Positions 8,383 to 16,262 are shown, numbered from the stretch's first letter. The stretch is 54,680 bases of DNA from Patescibacteria group bacterium (GCA_018817315.1 JAHITV010000045.1:1-54680), one strand, 5' to 3'. Made by a program: numbers and translations. Notes: generated from the sequence alone by a model not told the origin.

Positions 8383-9465
8383 CTATCGTACTAATTGAAG
8401 TCTTTTTACTGAATCATCCACCTTGACGAGAAAGAATCCGGAACCCAAAAATTTTGGTAATTCAATTTTTCTTCCTGTTCCCAAAAAGGTGAATTCAGCA
8501 ACTTGCTGTCCCAGAATGTTATGGATGGTAATTTGATGTTCTCCATTGTTCAGACCTGAAATTCTAACCCACCCATTAGTAGGATTGGGAAACATCTCAA
8601 AGGTAGTAGTTGTTTGAACCTTTTCTTGTGGCCATCGTTCATCTGCAGATACAGGGGATTGATAATGGTACACTGTGACCGTGCTATTATCCCGGGCCAA
8701 GATCCAAAGATTTTGCAGGCTGCCTGACATAGCAAGGATACTACCTATCATAGGATCTTCTGATCCTATTGAATAGGTAAAACCGTGAGCGTCAGTTGGA
8801 TACATAAATATCCCACGGTTAGTTCGGCTGGTATCACTCACTAGCCAGCCAGTAGAATCACGCAACAAGGCAAAGGGCCTGATCAGAAGCCCGCTATAAC
8901 AAGCAGGCCAGAACAGCCATTCAGCCCACGTACTATCAGAGTAGGAACAGCGATAAACACCCCCTTCCATTGAAAATCCTCCATTCAAGTGGATGAAAAG
9001 AGTATCTTTATGGAATGCGAGAGCAGTGATACCGCCATTGGTACCCCACTTGATAGGAGAACCCGATTGATCATTTCCAAATATTCTGTTTGATTGCAGT
9101 AAGTCCCCGGTGATTTTGTCATACTGCTCCAGCCAATAAGTGTTGACAGTGTCGTCAACCATTTTGTTCACTACTACGAAGAGTCGGTTGTTCACAGCAA
9201 TTGCTTTGCTTCCGGCAGAAACCTGGAAGCTACTACGACCATCCGATGAAGATACATGTCCTGAATTACTTAGTAACCACAGTATATTTTCTTCATCCAG
9301 TCTTTCTTCTGGTATTATGTTTTCTACTGACATGGAAATAACATCTGAAGGTACTGGAATTGGAGTTGGTGGTCCAAAATCGTCAAAGATTTGACCTTGC
9401 GCTTGGTAGGGGCAAACGACCACTACCATTAATAAGCAGATAAAATACAACATCTGGCGTTTCAT
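8383..9465 (-). CDS. Secreted protein with C-terminal T9SS-like sorting domain
   Basis: The 360-residue protein has a signal peptide at 1-24 (MKRQMLYFICLLMVVVVCP...). The middle contains Trp-, Asp- and Gly-rich strand repeats suggestive of a beta-propeller, for example LFVVVNKMVDDTVNTYWLEQ. Residues from about 285 to 360 are a second T9SS-like tail: FEMFPNPTNGWVRISGL, the HNILGQQVAEF core, SGFFLVKVDD and a basic end. A GGGGGT ribosome binding site lies before the ATG and a consensus promoter lies upstream. It is transcribed towards the other T9SS-tailed gene and the two may share an mRNA. Composition again differs from the A+T-rich neighbours. Function unknown; probably cell-surface. Confidence 0.65.
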   Translation of the reverse strand: MKRQMLYFICLLMVVVVCPYQAQGQIFDDFGPPTPIPVPSDVISMSVENIIPEERLDEENILWLLSNSGHVSSSDGRSSFQVSAGSKAIAVNNRLFVVVNKMVDDTVNTYWLEQYDKITGDLLQSNRIFGNDQSGSPIKWGTNGGITALAFHKDTLFIHLNGGFSMEGGVYRCSYSDSTWAEWLFWPACYSGLLIRPFALLRDSTGWLVSDTSRTNRGIFMYPTDAHGFTYSIGSEDPMIGSILAMSGSLQNLWILARDNSTVTVYHYQSPVSADERWPQEKVQTTTTFEMFPNPTNGWVRISGLNNGEHQITIHNILGQQVAEFTFLGTGRKIELPKFLGSGFFLVKVDDSVKRLQLVR

Positions 9466-9593
9466 GGGGTTACCCCCTTTCTCCAGTTTCCTGGCGTTTT
9501 TTCGGTTTTTCGGTGATTTTTCAGTGATTTACGAGTTTTTGATTGTTTATTGTAGATTATAGATTGTCAACGAGCTATTTAAATTAACAGAAT

Positions 9594-9622
9594 ATTATAG
9601 ATAATACAGTTTATTTTGTCAA
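9594..9622 (-). promoter_or_regulatory. Perfect-consensus sigma-70 promoter for the T9SS-tailed genes
   Basis: On the minus strand TTGACA (9622-9617) and TATAAT (9599-9594) match the consensus at all twelve positions with a 17-base spacer. The predicted start near 9587 gives a leader of about 120 bases before the ATG at 9465. The rest of the 422-base gap up to 9887 is A+T-rich and holds only the palindrome and terminator listed next. Confidence 0.7.
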
Positions 9623-9724
9623 ATCCGAAATTTTCTCTGTTGAGCTTATGCCAGTAAAAGATTTCTGTCAATAATTAGTTTTAATCCTTACATTATTAAT
9701 ATTAAACAAGTAAATTCAGAGTGT

Positions 9725-9775
9725 CAACCTTTCGAGGCTTCGACTGAGCTCAGCCGAAGTCCAAGCTCAAGGTTG
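9725..9775. repeat. REP-like palindrome, copy 1 of a 51-base element
   Basis: Outer arms caacct/aggttg enclose an inner near-palindrome cttcgactgagctcagccgaag-type core (9738-9758). An almost identical element lies at 10623-10673; between them the two differ at only a few positions. The copies bracket the 217-residue gene. Confidence 0.65.
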
Positions 9776-9814
9776 AGTTCAATAGGATAATATAAAAATT
9801 AGAGTGATAATAAT

Positions 9815-9866
9815 AAAAAAAGTCCCGCTAAGTCTGACTGGATAAGTCAAGGATACTTAGGGGACT
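9815..9866 (-). terminator. Intrinsic terminator of the 217-residue protein gene
   Basis: On the minus strand agtcccctaagt (9866-9855) pairs with acttagcgggact (9833-9821) and is followed by a T-run (9821-9815). It lies about 20 bases after the stop codon at 9888. Confidence 0.8.
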
Positions 9867-9887
9867 CAATTCAATTTTGGAGAATAA

Positions 9888-10541
9888 TTACCATACCCGC
9901 CGATATAAAATATGATGGCCACGTGTAAGAAACTCGCGCTTGATCCATCTAAACCATGATGTTGTCCATGGTTGTACAGATTTTGCGTCAAAGCAAGTGA
10001 CTTTTTGATTACAGACAACAGGAGTTACTCCGAGTTTGTAAAGTATCAGGCATGCTCTGACGATCATTCTTTGGTGAGCCAATTCAATTGCTACTTGCCA
10101 GTTATATTGTCTCATGATCTTTACTGTCTGCTGTTTAACTGCCCAGGTATCAAAATATTCTTCTGGATCAGCAGGCGGCCAAAGACAGATGATTTTTTCC
10201 TTGTATTGTACATACCATTCATAATCAAGAGCAACTGCTACTTCCCACTGGGTAATCACTGGGAGATGATGTTTATCAACAAGTTTTTGGCAAATTCGAG
10301 CTAACTGGCGGTTTGGTTCACCAGGATCAAATCCTCGTTGCCTTAACTCAAGGATAGTAGCCCAGTCCTTTTGGTGTAATTCTTCAAAAAGCTTTCTTAC
10401 TTCCTCTGCTAATTCACGATCTTGGAAAGCACCTCTGCCAAAAGCTTGGATGGCAATCACATCTGCCTTAGAGACATTGCCCAGCTTTTTAAGGCCAGGC
10501 CAGAAAAGAAAGTATAGAAGCCAGAGCTTCAACTTTTTCAT
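9888..10541 (-). CDS. Uncharacterised protein, possibly DUF218/YdcF-like
   Basis: The product is 217 residues and not confidently recognised. The order of segments is compatible with the DUF218 (YdcF/ElyC) fold: a strand ADVIAIQAFGRG near 25-36, a later strand-helix NWQVAIELAHQRMIVRACLI around 146-165 where DUF218 proteins have the H-x-x-R-A signature, and a C-terminal WIKREF helix. The N-terminal hydrophobic stretch (KLWLLYFLFWPGL) could be a membrane anchor. AGAGG lies before the ATG at 10541. It has its own promoter and terminator and is flanked by two copies of a REP-like palindrome, consistent with acquisition as a single-gene cassette. The function is open. Confidence 0.5.
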   Translation of the reverse strand: MKKLKLWLLYFLFWPGLKKLGNVSKADVIAIQAFGRGAFQDRELAEEVRKLFEELHQKDWATILELRQRGFDPGEPNRQLARICQKLVDKHHLPVITQWEVAVALDYEWYVQYKEKIICLWPPADPEEYFDTWAVKQQTVKIMRQYNWQVAIELAHQRMIVRACLILYKLGVTPVVCNQKVTCFDAKSVQPWTTSWFRWIKREFLTRGHHILYRRVW

Positions 10542-10597
10542 GGCTAACCTCTTATAGCTGGTTTTAGATAAATTTTTAGATGAACAAAGAATAAATC

Positions 10598-10625
10598 ATT
10601 TTAGCACTTTATTTGTTTTTGTCAA
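10598..10625 (-). promoter_or_regulatory. Promoter for the 217-residue protein gene
   Basis: On the minus strand TTGACA (10625-10620) and TAAAAT (10603-10598) are 16 bases apart. The start of transcription would be about 50 bases before the ATG at 10541. The -35 box overlaps the edge of the REP-like element at 10623-10673. Confidence 0.5.
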
Positions 10626-10673
10626 CCCTTTGAGGCTTCGACTGAGTTCAGCCGAAGTCCAAGCTCAGGGTTG
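10623..10673. repeat. REP-like palindrome, copy 2 of a 51-base element
   Basis: Outer arms caaccct/agggttg enclose the same inner core as the copy at 9725-9775, including the word agccgaagtccaagctca. The remaining part of the gap up to 10901 holds another palindrome (10779-10819), a small hairpin ctcgtcc/ggacgag (10840-10862) and no gene that I can support. Confidence 0.65.
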
Positions 10674-10778
10674 AGTTGACCCCGCTTTTCGATTGTCTTG
10701 ATAAACTTGGAGAGAACAAGCTTATAATAGAATTGCCAAAAGTCACTCATTTGTTGTAATATATAATCAAAGTTAGTT

Positions 10779-10819
10779 ATTCCCCTTCGCCCTTCGCTAC
10801 GCTCAGGGCTTCGGGGAAT
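10779..10819. repeat. REP-like palindrome with ATTCCCC/GGGGAAT arms
   Basis: Arms attcccc (10779-10785) and ggggaat (10813-10819) pair perfectly, with an inner ccct/aggg pair around a loop containing tcgctacgctc. The inner word is shared with the element at 4787-4822. Confidence 0.6.
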
Positions 10820-10901
10820 GAAATAGATTAATTAAATATCTCGTCCACCCAGGGCGGACGAGGTGACAAATGTATTTCATTAGATTATCCTTTATTTTTT
10901 T

Positions 10902-12488
10902 ATGATTGAACCAACAAAAAGGTTTATTTCTCTGCTAAAAAAATCCAATCTTAAAGATTATTATGCAGGTGATGATCTTTCCCGTATTCAAGTGGATGCT
11001 TTTATCAGTAAAATTGCTTTTATTTACGAAAAAGTCAGAAACACTATTGAATATAAGGAAGAACATTTGTTAAGAAAAAGTGCTATTGAAAGAATTGTCT
11101 GGCGCAGGATTAATATTGGCATTTCCAAAGAAAATATTGCCACTTCTTTGATTAAGGAATTAATCAGGGCAGGGTATTTGGAAAATAATCTTATTCCTAC
11201 AGCTAAAGTTGAGGAAGTCAACGCCATTATTAATAAATATCTGGTACTGATGAATATGTGCGGAGCAAAAAAAACTAACTCCGAAGGCAACAAATTACTC
11301 CGCTGGCTAATATCACTGGCTGCCTGCGAAATTGAAGAAAGTTTAGTTCCGCCGATTCAACATTTTGCCTTAGTTCATTTTGCTTATCAGGTAATGGGCA
11401 GAGAAGTAAATTTAGTTGATAATGCTTTATCTGCTGAAGAAAAAAAACTACAGGTTGTTATTGCCATTAATAGAGTTTTAATTAAGTCAGATCCTGCCAT
11501 GGTGCATTTTTTAATTTGGAAATATTACAATCCTAAATGGCGGCAAGTTGATAAAATGCAACTGCAGCAGATAGCCCAAAAAGTTAAAAATTTAAAGTTA
11601 GCCATTGAACGGCAGGCAAAGTATCATTTAAGCGAGAAGTTAATTCGTCTTTTTAAAAAATATGCTATTATCTTTCAGGTGTTAAGAGAGATTATTCTGG
11701 AAAATCCAGAAGAAGCAGAAAAAATCTTCAGCGACCCGCAGGAATTAGAATCTCATATTAAAAAAACCTGCGAAAAATTATATAAAAAAGCCAGAACTAA
11801 ACTGCGCCGCGGGATTTTTAGAGTCACATTATATATTTTTATTACCAAGATGTTGTTGATTTTACTTTTGGAATTGCCTTATGAACGATATATTGCCGAA
11901 AGCGTAATTTATTTACCTTTAATAATCAATGCTTTATTCCCGCCGGCTTTAATGTTTTTAATCGGTATGATTATTAGAGTGCCTTCAAAGAAGAATACTC
12001 AAACCATTATTAAAGTGGCTAAAACTTTGGTTTATCAGGGCAGAGCCGGAGAGTTTACCGGTATTGGTGCGCCCTTAAAGCGCAGTCAGCTGAAATCTTT
12101 TGTTTTTGGCTTATTATATTTTATTCTTTTTGCCGCTTCTTTTGGTTTAATTATTTATATATTACTTAAATTATCCTTTACAGTTTTTAGCGTCTTTATC
12201 TTTTTATTGTTTTTAAGTGTAGTTAGTTTTTTTGGCATTACTATTCGTCAGGGAGTGAGAGAATTGGTTACTATGCAAAGAAAAGAAAATTTTTTTGGTT
12301 TTTTGTTAAATTTATTATCTTTGCCTTTTTTAAGAATGGGACATTGGATTTCGGTTAAGTTTTCTAAGATAAATATTTTTGTCTTTATTTTTGATTTTAT
12401 TATAGAAGCTCCCTTTAAGATTTTTTTGGAAGTGGTAGAAGATTGGTTTGCTTTTTTAAGGGAAAAAAAGGAAGAACTGTATCATTAG
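10902..12488 (+). CDS. Multi-pass membrane protein with long helical N-terminal domain, function unknown
   Basis: The product is 528 residues. The first ~300 residues are soluble, highly charged and predicted helical (repeated Lys/Glu/Ile patterns). Four strongly hydrophobic segments follow at roughly 305-325, 338-360, 400-425 and 428-450, and the C-terminal part is amphipathic and basic. No catalytic motif was recognised. Such proteins recur in Patescibacteria without assigned role. It precedes the sugar-kinase operon but has its own stop 45 bases earlier and the next gene has its own -10 box, so linkage is weak. The ATG follows a T-rich stretch with no Shine-Dalgarno site. Confidence 0.55.
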   Translation: MIEPTKRFISLLKKSNLKDYYAGDDLSRIQVDAFISKIAFIYEKVRNTIEYKEEHLLRKSAIERIVWRRINIGISKENIATSLIKELIRAGYLENNLIPTAKVEEVNAIINKYLVLMNMCGAKKTNSEGNKLLRWLISLAACEIEESLVPPIQHFALVHFAYQVMGREVNLVDNALSAEEKKLQVVIAINRVLIKSDPAMVHFLIWKYYNPKWRQVDKMQLQQIAQKVKNLKLAIERQAKYHLSEKLIRLFKKYAIIFQVLREIILENPEEAEKIFSDPQELESHIKKTCEKLYKKARTKLRRGIFRVTLYIFITKMLLILLLELPYERYIAESVIYLPLIINALFPPALMFLIGMIIRVPSKKNTQTIIKVAKTLVYQGRAGEFTGIGAPLKRSQLKSFVFGLLYFILFAASFGLIIYILLKLSFTVFSVFIFLLFLSVVSFFGITIRQGVRELVTMQRKENFFGFLLNLLSLPFLRMGHWISVKFSKINIFVFIFDFIIEAPFKIFLEVVEDWFAFLREKKEELYH

Positions 12489-12521
12489 TAAATTTTACTA
12501 GTCCTAAAACCTCTTTTTTAG

Positions 12522-12527
12522 TATAAT
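12522..12527 (+). promoter_or_regulatory. -10 box of a probable leaderless transcript (pfkB-pduL-ackA)
   Basis: A perfect TATAAT ends 6 bases before the ATG at 12534, so transcription should start on or next to the start codon. No good -35 hexamer is visible at standard spacing. Confidence 0.5.
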
Positions 12528-12533
12528 TAAGTT

Positions 12534-13526
12534 ATGAAGAAAAAATTTGATATCGTGACTATTGGCGGTGCTACTTTGGATATTATGTTTGCTTTAAAAA
12601 AAGTAAAACTTATTAAAAGTAAGGATAGTTTTAGTTCGCAACGTTGGTTGGTTTTTCCTTGGGGAAGTAAAATTGTCAGCCAGGATGTTGTTTATACTTG
12701 CGGCGGCGGAGCAGCTAATACGGCAGTCAGTTTTGCTAAACTTGGTTTAAAAACCGCTATGTTGTCTTCTATGGGAGATGATCACAGTGCGCAGATTATT
12801 TTAGAAAAGTTAAAGGAGAATAAAGTTGACATCTCACTAAAACAAAAGGTGGATAATTATACAGCTCTTTCTTTTATTGTGACTGGCGGCAGTAAAAAAG
12901 AACATGTGATTTTTTCTCATCGCTCGGCCAATGATCTTTTGGAGGTTTCCCAGAATAAATTAAAAAATATTAAAAGCAAGTGGTATTATCTTTCTTCTCT
13001 TTCTGGGAAAAAATGGAAAGGAAATTTAAATATAATCTTTGCGGCAGTTAAAACCCAAGGAATAAAGATTGCCTGGAATCCCGGTTCTATTCAACTGGAA
13101 GCAGGTTATAAAAATTTAAAAAAGTTTTTTCCGCTCTGCGATGTTTTATTATTAAATAAAAGTGAAGCTATTCAGCTGGTGGCAACTAGCGGCATTAAGG
13201 CCAAAAGCTTTAATGAATTATTCAAAATAATCCTTGGCTGGGGCTGTAAAATTGTGGCTATAACCCAAGGGGAAAAAGGAGCTTATGTTTGTTCAAAAGA
13301 AATTGCCTGTTTTAGAAAATCTTTGCCAATTAGAGGTATTAATACTACTGGGGCAGGTGATGCTTTTGGTTCAAGTTTGGTCGGTGGTTTAATGATTTAT
13401 AAAAATGATCTAAAGAAAGCTTTGGATTTGGCTATTATTAGAAGCAGTTATGTAGTGAGAAAAATTGGTGCTCAAAAAGGCCTTTTGACTTTAGCAGAAA
13501 TTAAAAAGTTAAAATATAAAATATGA
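12534..13526 (+). CDS. PfkB-family carbohydrate kinase
   Basis: This 330-residue protein phosphorylates a sugar or nucleoside with ATP in the cytoplasm. The first PfkB signature is visible as GGGAANTAVSFAKLGL near residue 62, and the second as NTTGAGDAFGSSLVGG near residue 273, with the catalytic Asp in GAGDAF. The opening TIGGATLDIMF is the usual first strand of ribokinase-like enzymes. The substrate (ribose, fructose phosphate, adenosine or other) cannot be told from sequence. Its stop codon TGA overlaps the start of pduL (ATGA at 13523-13526), so it is translationally coupled to the acetate pathway genes. Confidence 0.85.
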   Translation: MKKKFDIVTIGGATLDIMFALKKVKLIKSKDSFSSQRWLVFPWGSKIVSQDVVYTCGGGAANTAVSFAKLGLKTAMLSSMGDDHSAQIILEKLKENKVDISLKQKVDNYTALSFIVTGGSKKEHVIFSHRSANDLLEVSQNKLKNIKSKWYYLSSLSGKKWKGNLNIIFAAVKTQGIKIAWNPGSIQLEAGYKNLKKFFPLCDVLLLNKSEAIQLVATSGIKAKSFNELFKIILGWGCKIVAITQGEKGAYVCSKEIACFRKSLPIRGINTTGAGDAFGSSLVGGLMIYKNDLKKALDLAIIRSSYVVRKIGAQKGLLTLAEIKKLKYKI

Positions 13527-14098
13527 CTAAAGTTCCAGTAGAAATAACAGCCAGGCACATCCATTTATCTACTAAGGATATAAAAAAGTTATTTGGGGCA
13601 GATTACCATCTTAAATTTTTGAAGAAGATTTCCCAGCCCAGTGATTTTGCCTGCAAAGAAACTTTAAAAGTGATAGGACCGCGTGCCAGTTTAAATAAAG
13701 TAAGAGTGGTTGGCCCTCCCAGAAGCAAAACGCAAATAGAAATTACTGCAACCGAAGCAAGAATTTTAGGGATTAAGGCGCCATACAGTGTTTCTAGTCA
13801 TTGGAAAAAAGCTGGGTCTGCCAGTTTAGTCGGTCCTAAAGGTAAAATAAAGTTAAAGAACGCTGTTATTATTCCTTTACGTCATCTGCATCTTAATACC
13901 AAAGAAGCTACTAAGTTAAAATTAAAGGAAGGTGATAAAGTTTCTGTCGCAGTAGGAACTATTCGTCGGGTAACTTTTCATCAGATAACAGTGAGAGTGG
14001 GCGATAAATACAGAATGGCAGTTCATCTTGATACTGATGAAGCTAATGCCGCTGGATTAAAAACGTGCACTTTAGGACAGTTAATTATCAAAAAATAA
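13523..14098 (+). CDS. pduL: PduL-type phosphate acyltransferase
   Basis: The product is 191 residues, the normal size for PduL. Two halves repeat the family pattern: VEITARHIHLS near the start and VIIPLRHLHLNTKEA at about 113-127, with the His residues that bind zinc; the GPRA and VVGPPR turns are also present. PduL interconverts acetyl-CoA and acetyl phosphate, here to feed acetate kinase. The start overlaps the kinase stop by 4 bases and the next gene is 16 bases downstream, so the genes form one operon. No encapsulation peptide or microcompartment gene is seen nearby, so a free cytosolic enzyme is likely. Confidence 0.88.
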   Translation: MTKVPVEITARHIHLSTKDIKKLFGADYHLKFLKKISQPSDFACKETLKVIGPRASLNKVRVVGPPRSKTQIEITATEARILGIKAPYSVSSHWKKAGSASLVGPKGKIKLKNAVIIPLRHLHLNTKEATKLKLKEGDKVSVAVGTIRRVTFHQITVRVGDKYRMAVHLDTDEANAAGLKTCTLGQLIIKK

Positions 14099-14114
14099 TT
14101 AAAAGATACTAACA

Positions 14115-15263
14115 ATGAAATACATTTTAGTTATTAATTCTGGTAGTGCTACTTTAAAGTGCAAAGTCTTTGAGGTAAAAAGCTTACAAGAAAAATTTAA
14201 AGTTATCGTAGAAAGAGTCGGGCTTAACCGCTCCTTTTTAGTTTACAGTTATAATCGTAAAGAATTCAAAATAAATTTTACCGCTGGCCTTAAAGATCAT
14301 CGACGGGTTTTAAAAGAAGTTATTAAGATTTTACCTTATAAAATTTATAAAAATATCAGACTCATTGGTCACAGGGTAGTTCACGGAGGAAAAGAATTTA
14401 TTCAACCAACCATTTTGAATAATTCAGTTATCAAAAAACTGCGCCAGTACCATGAGTTTGCGTCTCTGCATAATCCCATTAATTTTAGATGCATAGAAGC
14501 GGCTTTTAAAGAATTTCCTCAAGTTAGGCAAGTAGCGGTTTTTGACACTGGTTTTTTCAAAGATTTAGCGCCGCACGTCTTTCTTTATGCTTTGCCGATT
14601 AAATATTACCGTGCTGATAATATCAGAAAGTACGGTTTTCATGGACTTTCTCATGAGAATATGTATGAGCAGGCAGTTAAAAAAACAGGCAAAGCAAAAC
14701 TTAATTTAATTACCTGCCATTTAGGCAGTGGCTCTAGTATTACTGCCATAAAAGCAGGGAAGGTTTTAGATACTTCCATGGGATTTTCTCCTTTGGCAGG
14801 CGTAGTCATGGGTAGCCGTTGCGGCGACATTGATCCTTATATTCCTTTGTATCTGGCTAAAAATTTAAAAATGACTGCTGAACAAATAAATCAGGAGTTA
14901 AATTTTAATTCTGGCTTTGTAGGATTATTCGGCACTCAAGATTTACGGGAGATATTAGCAGCCAGCGGTGTTAAAGTAACAGGCTATCGTTTGGAAAAGA
15001 AATATTCCAAAGTCAAAAAAAGAATGGCAAAGTTAACTTTGGATATTTTTATTTACAGTGTGCAAAAATACGTGGCAAGTTATGCCGGACTTTTAGGCAA
15101 GGTGGAAGCAGTAGTTTTTAGCGGCGGCATTGGCGAAAGAAGCGAATTTATTCGTAAGCAAATTTTACAAGGCGTAAATTTTCTTCATAAACCCAAAGTG
15201 TATCTGGTTAAAGCCAATGAAGAGGCAATCATCGCTAAAAAGATCAAGAAATTTGTGAGTTAA
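14115..15263 (+). CDS. ackA: Acetate kinase
   Basis: The 382-residue protein makes ATP from acetyl phosphate and ADP. Family motifs are clear: INSGSATLKCKVFE at the N-terminus, GHRVVHGG, VFDTGFF, KYGFHGLSHE, the phosphate loop TCHLGSGSSITAI, DTSMGFSPLAGVVMGSRCGDIDP and VFSGGIGERS. Catalytic Arg (in GHRVVHGG) and Asp (in FDTGF) are retained. It follows pduL directly, giving a two-step substrate-level phosphorylation module. The usual family length is near 400, so this copy is slightly short but complete. Confidence 0.95.
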   Translation: MKYILVINSGSATLKCKVFEVKSLQEKFKVIVERVGLNRSFLVYSYNRKEFKINFTAGLKDHRRVLKEVIKILPYKIYKNIRLIGHRVVHGGKEFIQPTILNNSVIKKLRQYHEFASLHNPINFRCIEAAFKEFPQVRQVAVFDTGFFKDLAPHVFLYALPIKYYRADNIRKYGFHGLSHENMYEQAVKKTGKAKLNLITCHLGSGSSITAIKAGKVLDTSMGFSPLAGVVMGSRCGDIDPYIPLYLAKNLKMTAEQINQELNFNSGFVGLFGTQDLREILAASGVKVTGYRLEKKYSKVKKRMAKLTLDIFIYSVQKYVASYAGLLGKVEAVVFSGGIGERSEFIRKQILQGVNFLHKPKVYLVKANEEAIIAKKIKKFVS

Positions 15264-15272
15264 AGTTTACTA

Positions 15273-15521
15273 ATGACTGTCAAGAAATCATTATCAGATC
15301 AACCGGTTAAAAAAAAGAGAGCTAAAGATAGTTTAAAAATTATTATTGGCGCTGTCTTGATTTTTAATAATGTGACGCGAAGCAATTTCGGGTTTATTCC
15401 TTTTGACGGCGGAAAATCTTTTAATTACACTTTATTGATGAATGCCTTAACAGTTTTAACTTATGCTTTGGGAATTTGGTTAATTAACTCAAACTTTAAG
15501 ATTTACAAGAGAAGTAAATAA
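15273..15521 (+). CDS. Small membrane protein, function unknown
   Basis: The product is 82 residues: a Lys-rich cytoplasmic N-terminus (1-21), a hydrophobic segment (about 22-34), a short FGFIPFDGGKSFN loop and a second hydrophobic segment (about 50-70), then a basic tail. It starts 9 bases after ackA and is probably cotranscribed. No family was recognised. Confidence 0.5.
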   Translation: MTVKKSLSDQPVKKKRAKDSLKIIIGAVLIFNNVTRSNFGFIPFDGGKSFNYTLLMNALTVLTYALGIWLINSNFKIYKRSK

Positions 15522-15607
15522 AATTCCTCATAGCTTTACTTTGAAGTATTAGCGGAATTTTCCAAAGCTATAAACCCTCCTTCGCTCTTAAGAGCTTCGG
15601 AGGGTTC
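15520..15607. repeat. Interleaved inverted repeats followed by a GC-rich hairpin
   Basis: Four 8-base words lie in the order A, B, A-prime, B-prime: aaaattcc (15520-15527), atagcttt (15530-15537), ggaatttt (15554-15561) and aaagctat (15564-15571). Each pair is perfectly complementary and the pairs cross, with the same 2-base spacing between neighbours. Immediately after, aaccctcc (15573-15580) pairs with ggagggtt (15599-15606) around a gcucuuaagagc-type inner palindrome, followed by tctctt. The first part overlaps the stop of the small membrane protein. The second hairpin may end the ackA transcript. From 15607 to 15775 I see only a small tccgctaatagcgga hairpin at about 15667. Confidence 0.55.
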
Positions 15608-15775
15608 TCTTCACCTTGCTTATTTTGCTGAAGCAGCCTCTCTAGCTGTGAAGGCTAGACATAACTCCGCTAATAGCGGAGGGTATTTGGCGAAGGAGAA
15701 TAAAAAACTCGGCATTGCCAAAGGTATTACCTTATGGCGCTGCCAGGTTCCTGCGGAGAGACACAGGTTGGGTTG

Positions 15776-16078
15776 TTATTTCAGTAAATCATGTGTATCC
15801 ATGTCGAGGGCATCGGCGATTTTTTTGAAAGTATCATATGTTATAGTTTCACCTGCTTCAGCTCGTGCAAGGGTGGATCGGGCAATTTGCGCCTTTTTAG
15901 CAAACTTTTCTTGCGATAGCTTCAGGGCATCTCGTGCTTCCCGGATTTTTTCGCCATCGTGGTTTGTAACAAAATAGCTGTTTGGTGATGTTCTGAAAGT
16001 TTGTTGAAGGGTTGCTAGATCTCCTGCATCTCCTTCGGGTGGCATAAGCTCTTTGGTAAGTTGTCTGATTCGTGGCAT
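15776..16078 (-). CDS. XRE-family helix-turn-helix regulator
   Basis: The product is 100 residues. Residues 44-99 form a Cro/CI-type HTH: IREARDALKLSQEKFAKKAQ, then IARSTLARAEAGE as recognition helix region and TYDTFKKIADALDMD. The first ~40 residues are an extension without clear fold (TLQQTFRTSPNSYFVTNHDG). It may be the antitoxin or a modulator partner of a toxin, since antitoxins of HigA/MqsA type have similar size, but no toxin gene adjoins it. It has its own consensus-like promoter, and its composition is richer in G+C than the neighbours. It may be a recent arrival. Confidence 0.75.
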   Translation of the reverse strand: MPRIRQLTKELMPPEGDAGDLATLQQTFRTSPNSYFVTNHDGEKIREARDALKLSQEKFAKKAQIARSTLARAEAGETITYDTFKKIADALDMDTHDLLK

Positions 16079-16129
16079 GATCGTACTTCTCTTATTTTGA
16101 GATTAAATGATTGGTAAGAACAATATCCG

Positions 16130-16159
16130 ATTATATTATAAATTTTGATGTTTTGTCAA
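16130..16159 (-). promoter_or_regulatory. Promoter for the XRE regulator
   Basis: On the minus strand TTGACA (16159-16154) and TATAAT (16135-16130) are 18 bases apart. Transcription would begin about 45 bases before the ATG at 16078. The A+T-rich stretch ttatattata next to the -10 box could be an autoregulatory site; this is a guess. Confidence 0.6.
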
Positions 16160-16181
16160 GGATAAATTTTGGTGATTTATA

Positions 16182-16216
16182 CAGCCCCGCCCTTCGGTAA
16201 ACTAAAGGCAGGGCTG
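16182..16216. repeat. GC-rich hairpin between the XRE gene and recJ
   Basis: cagccc (16182-16187) pairs with gggctg (16211-16216), with inner pairs gcctt/aaggc around cggtaaact. It resembles the other REP-like palindromes in size and composition. Confidence 0.45.
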
Positions 16217-16227
16217 GATTTATTGAT

Positions 16228-16256
16228 TTGTCTAGATATTAAAAATCAGTTATCAT
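16228..16256 (+). promoter_or_regulatory. Promoter of recJ-rnhA with almost no leader
   Basis: TTGTCT (16228-16233) and TATCAT (16251-16256) are 17 bases apart. The -10 box ends 6 bases before the ATG at 16263, so the transcript should be leaderless. Confidence 0.45.
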
Positions 16257-16262
16257 TGTTTT

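Noticed and set aside
9972-10304. 110-residue plus-strand ORF
   Set aside because: Antisense shadow of the 217-residue gene, which has promoter, ribosome binding site and terminator.
15648-15977. 109-residue plus-strand ORF
   Set aside because: Mostly antisense to the XRE regulator, whose HTH pattern is clear.
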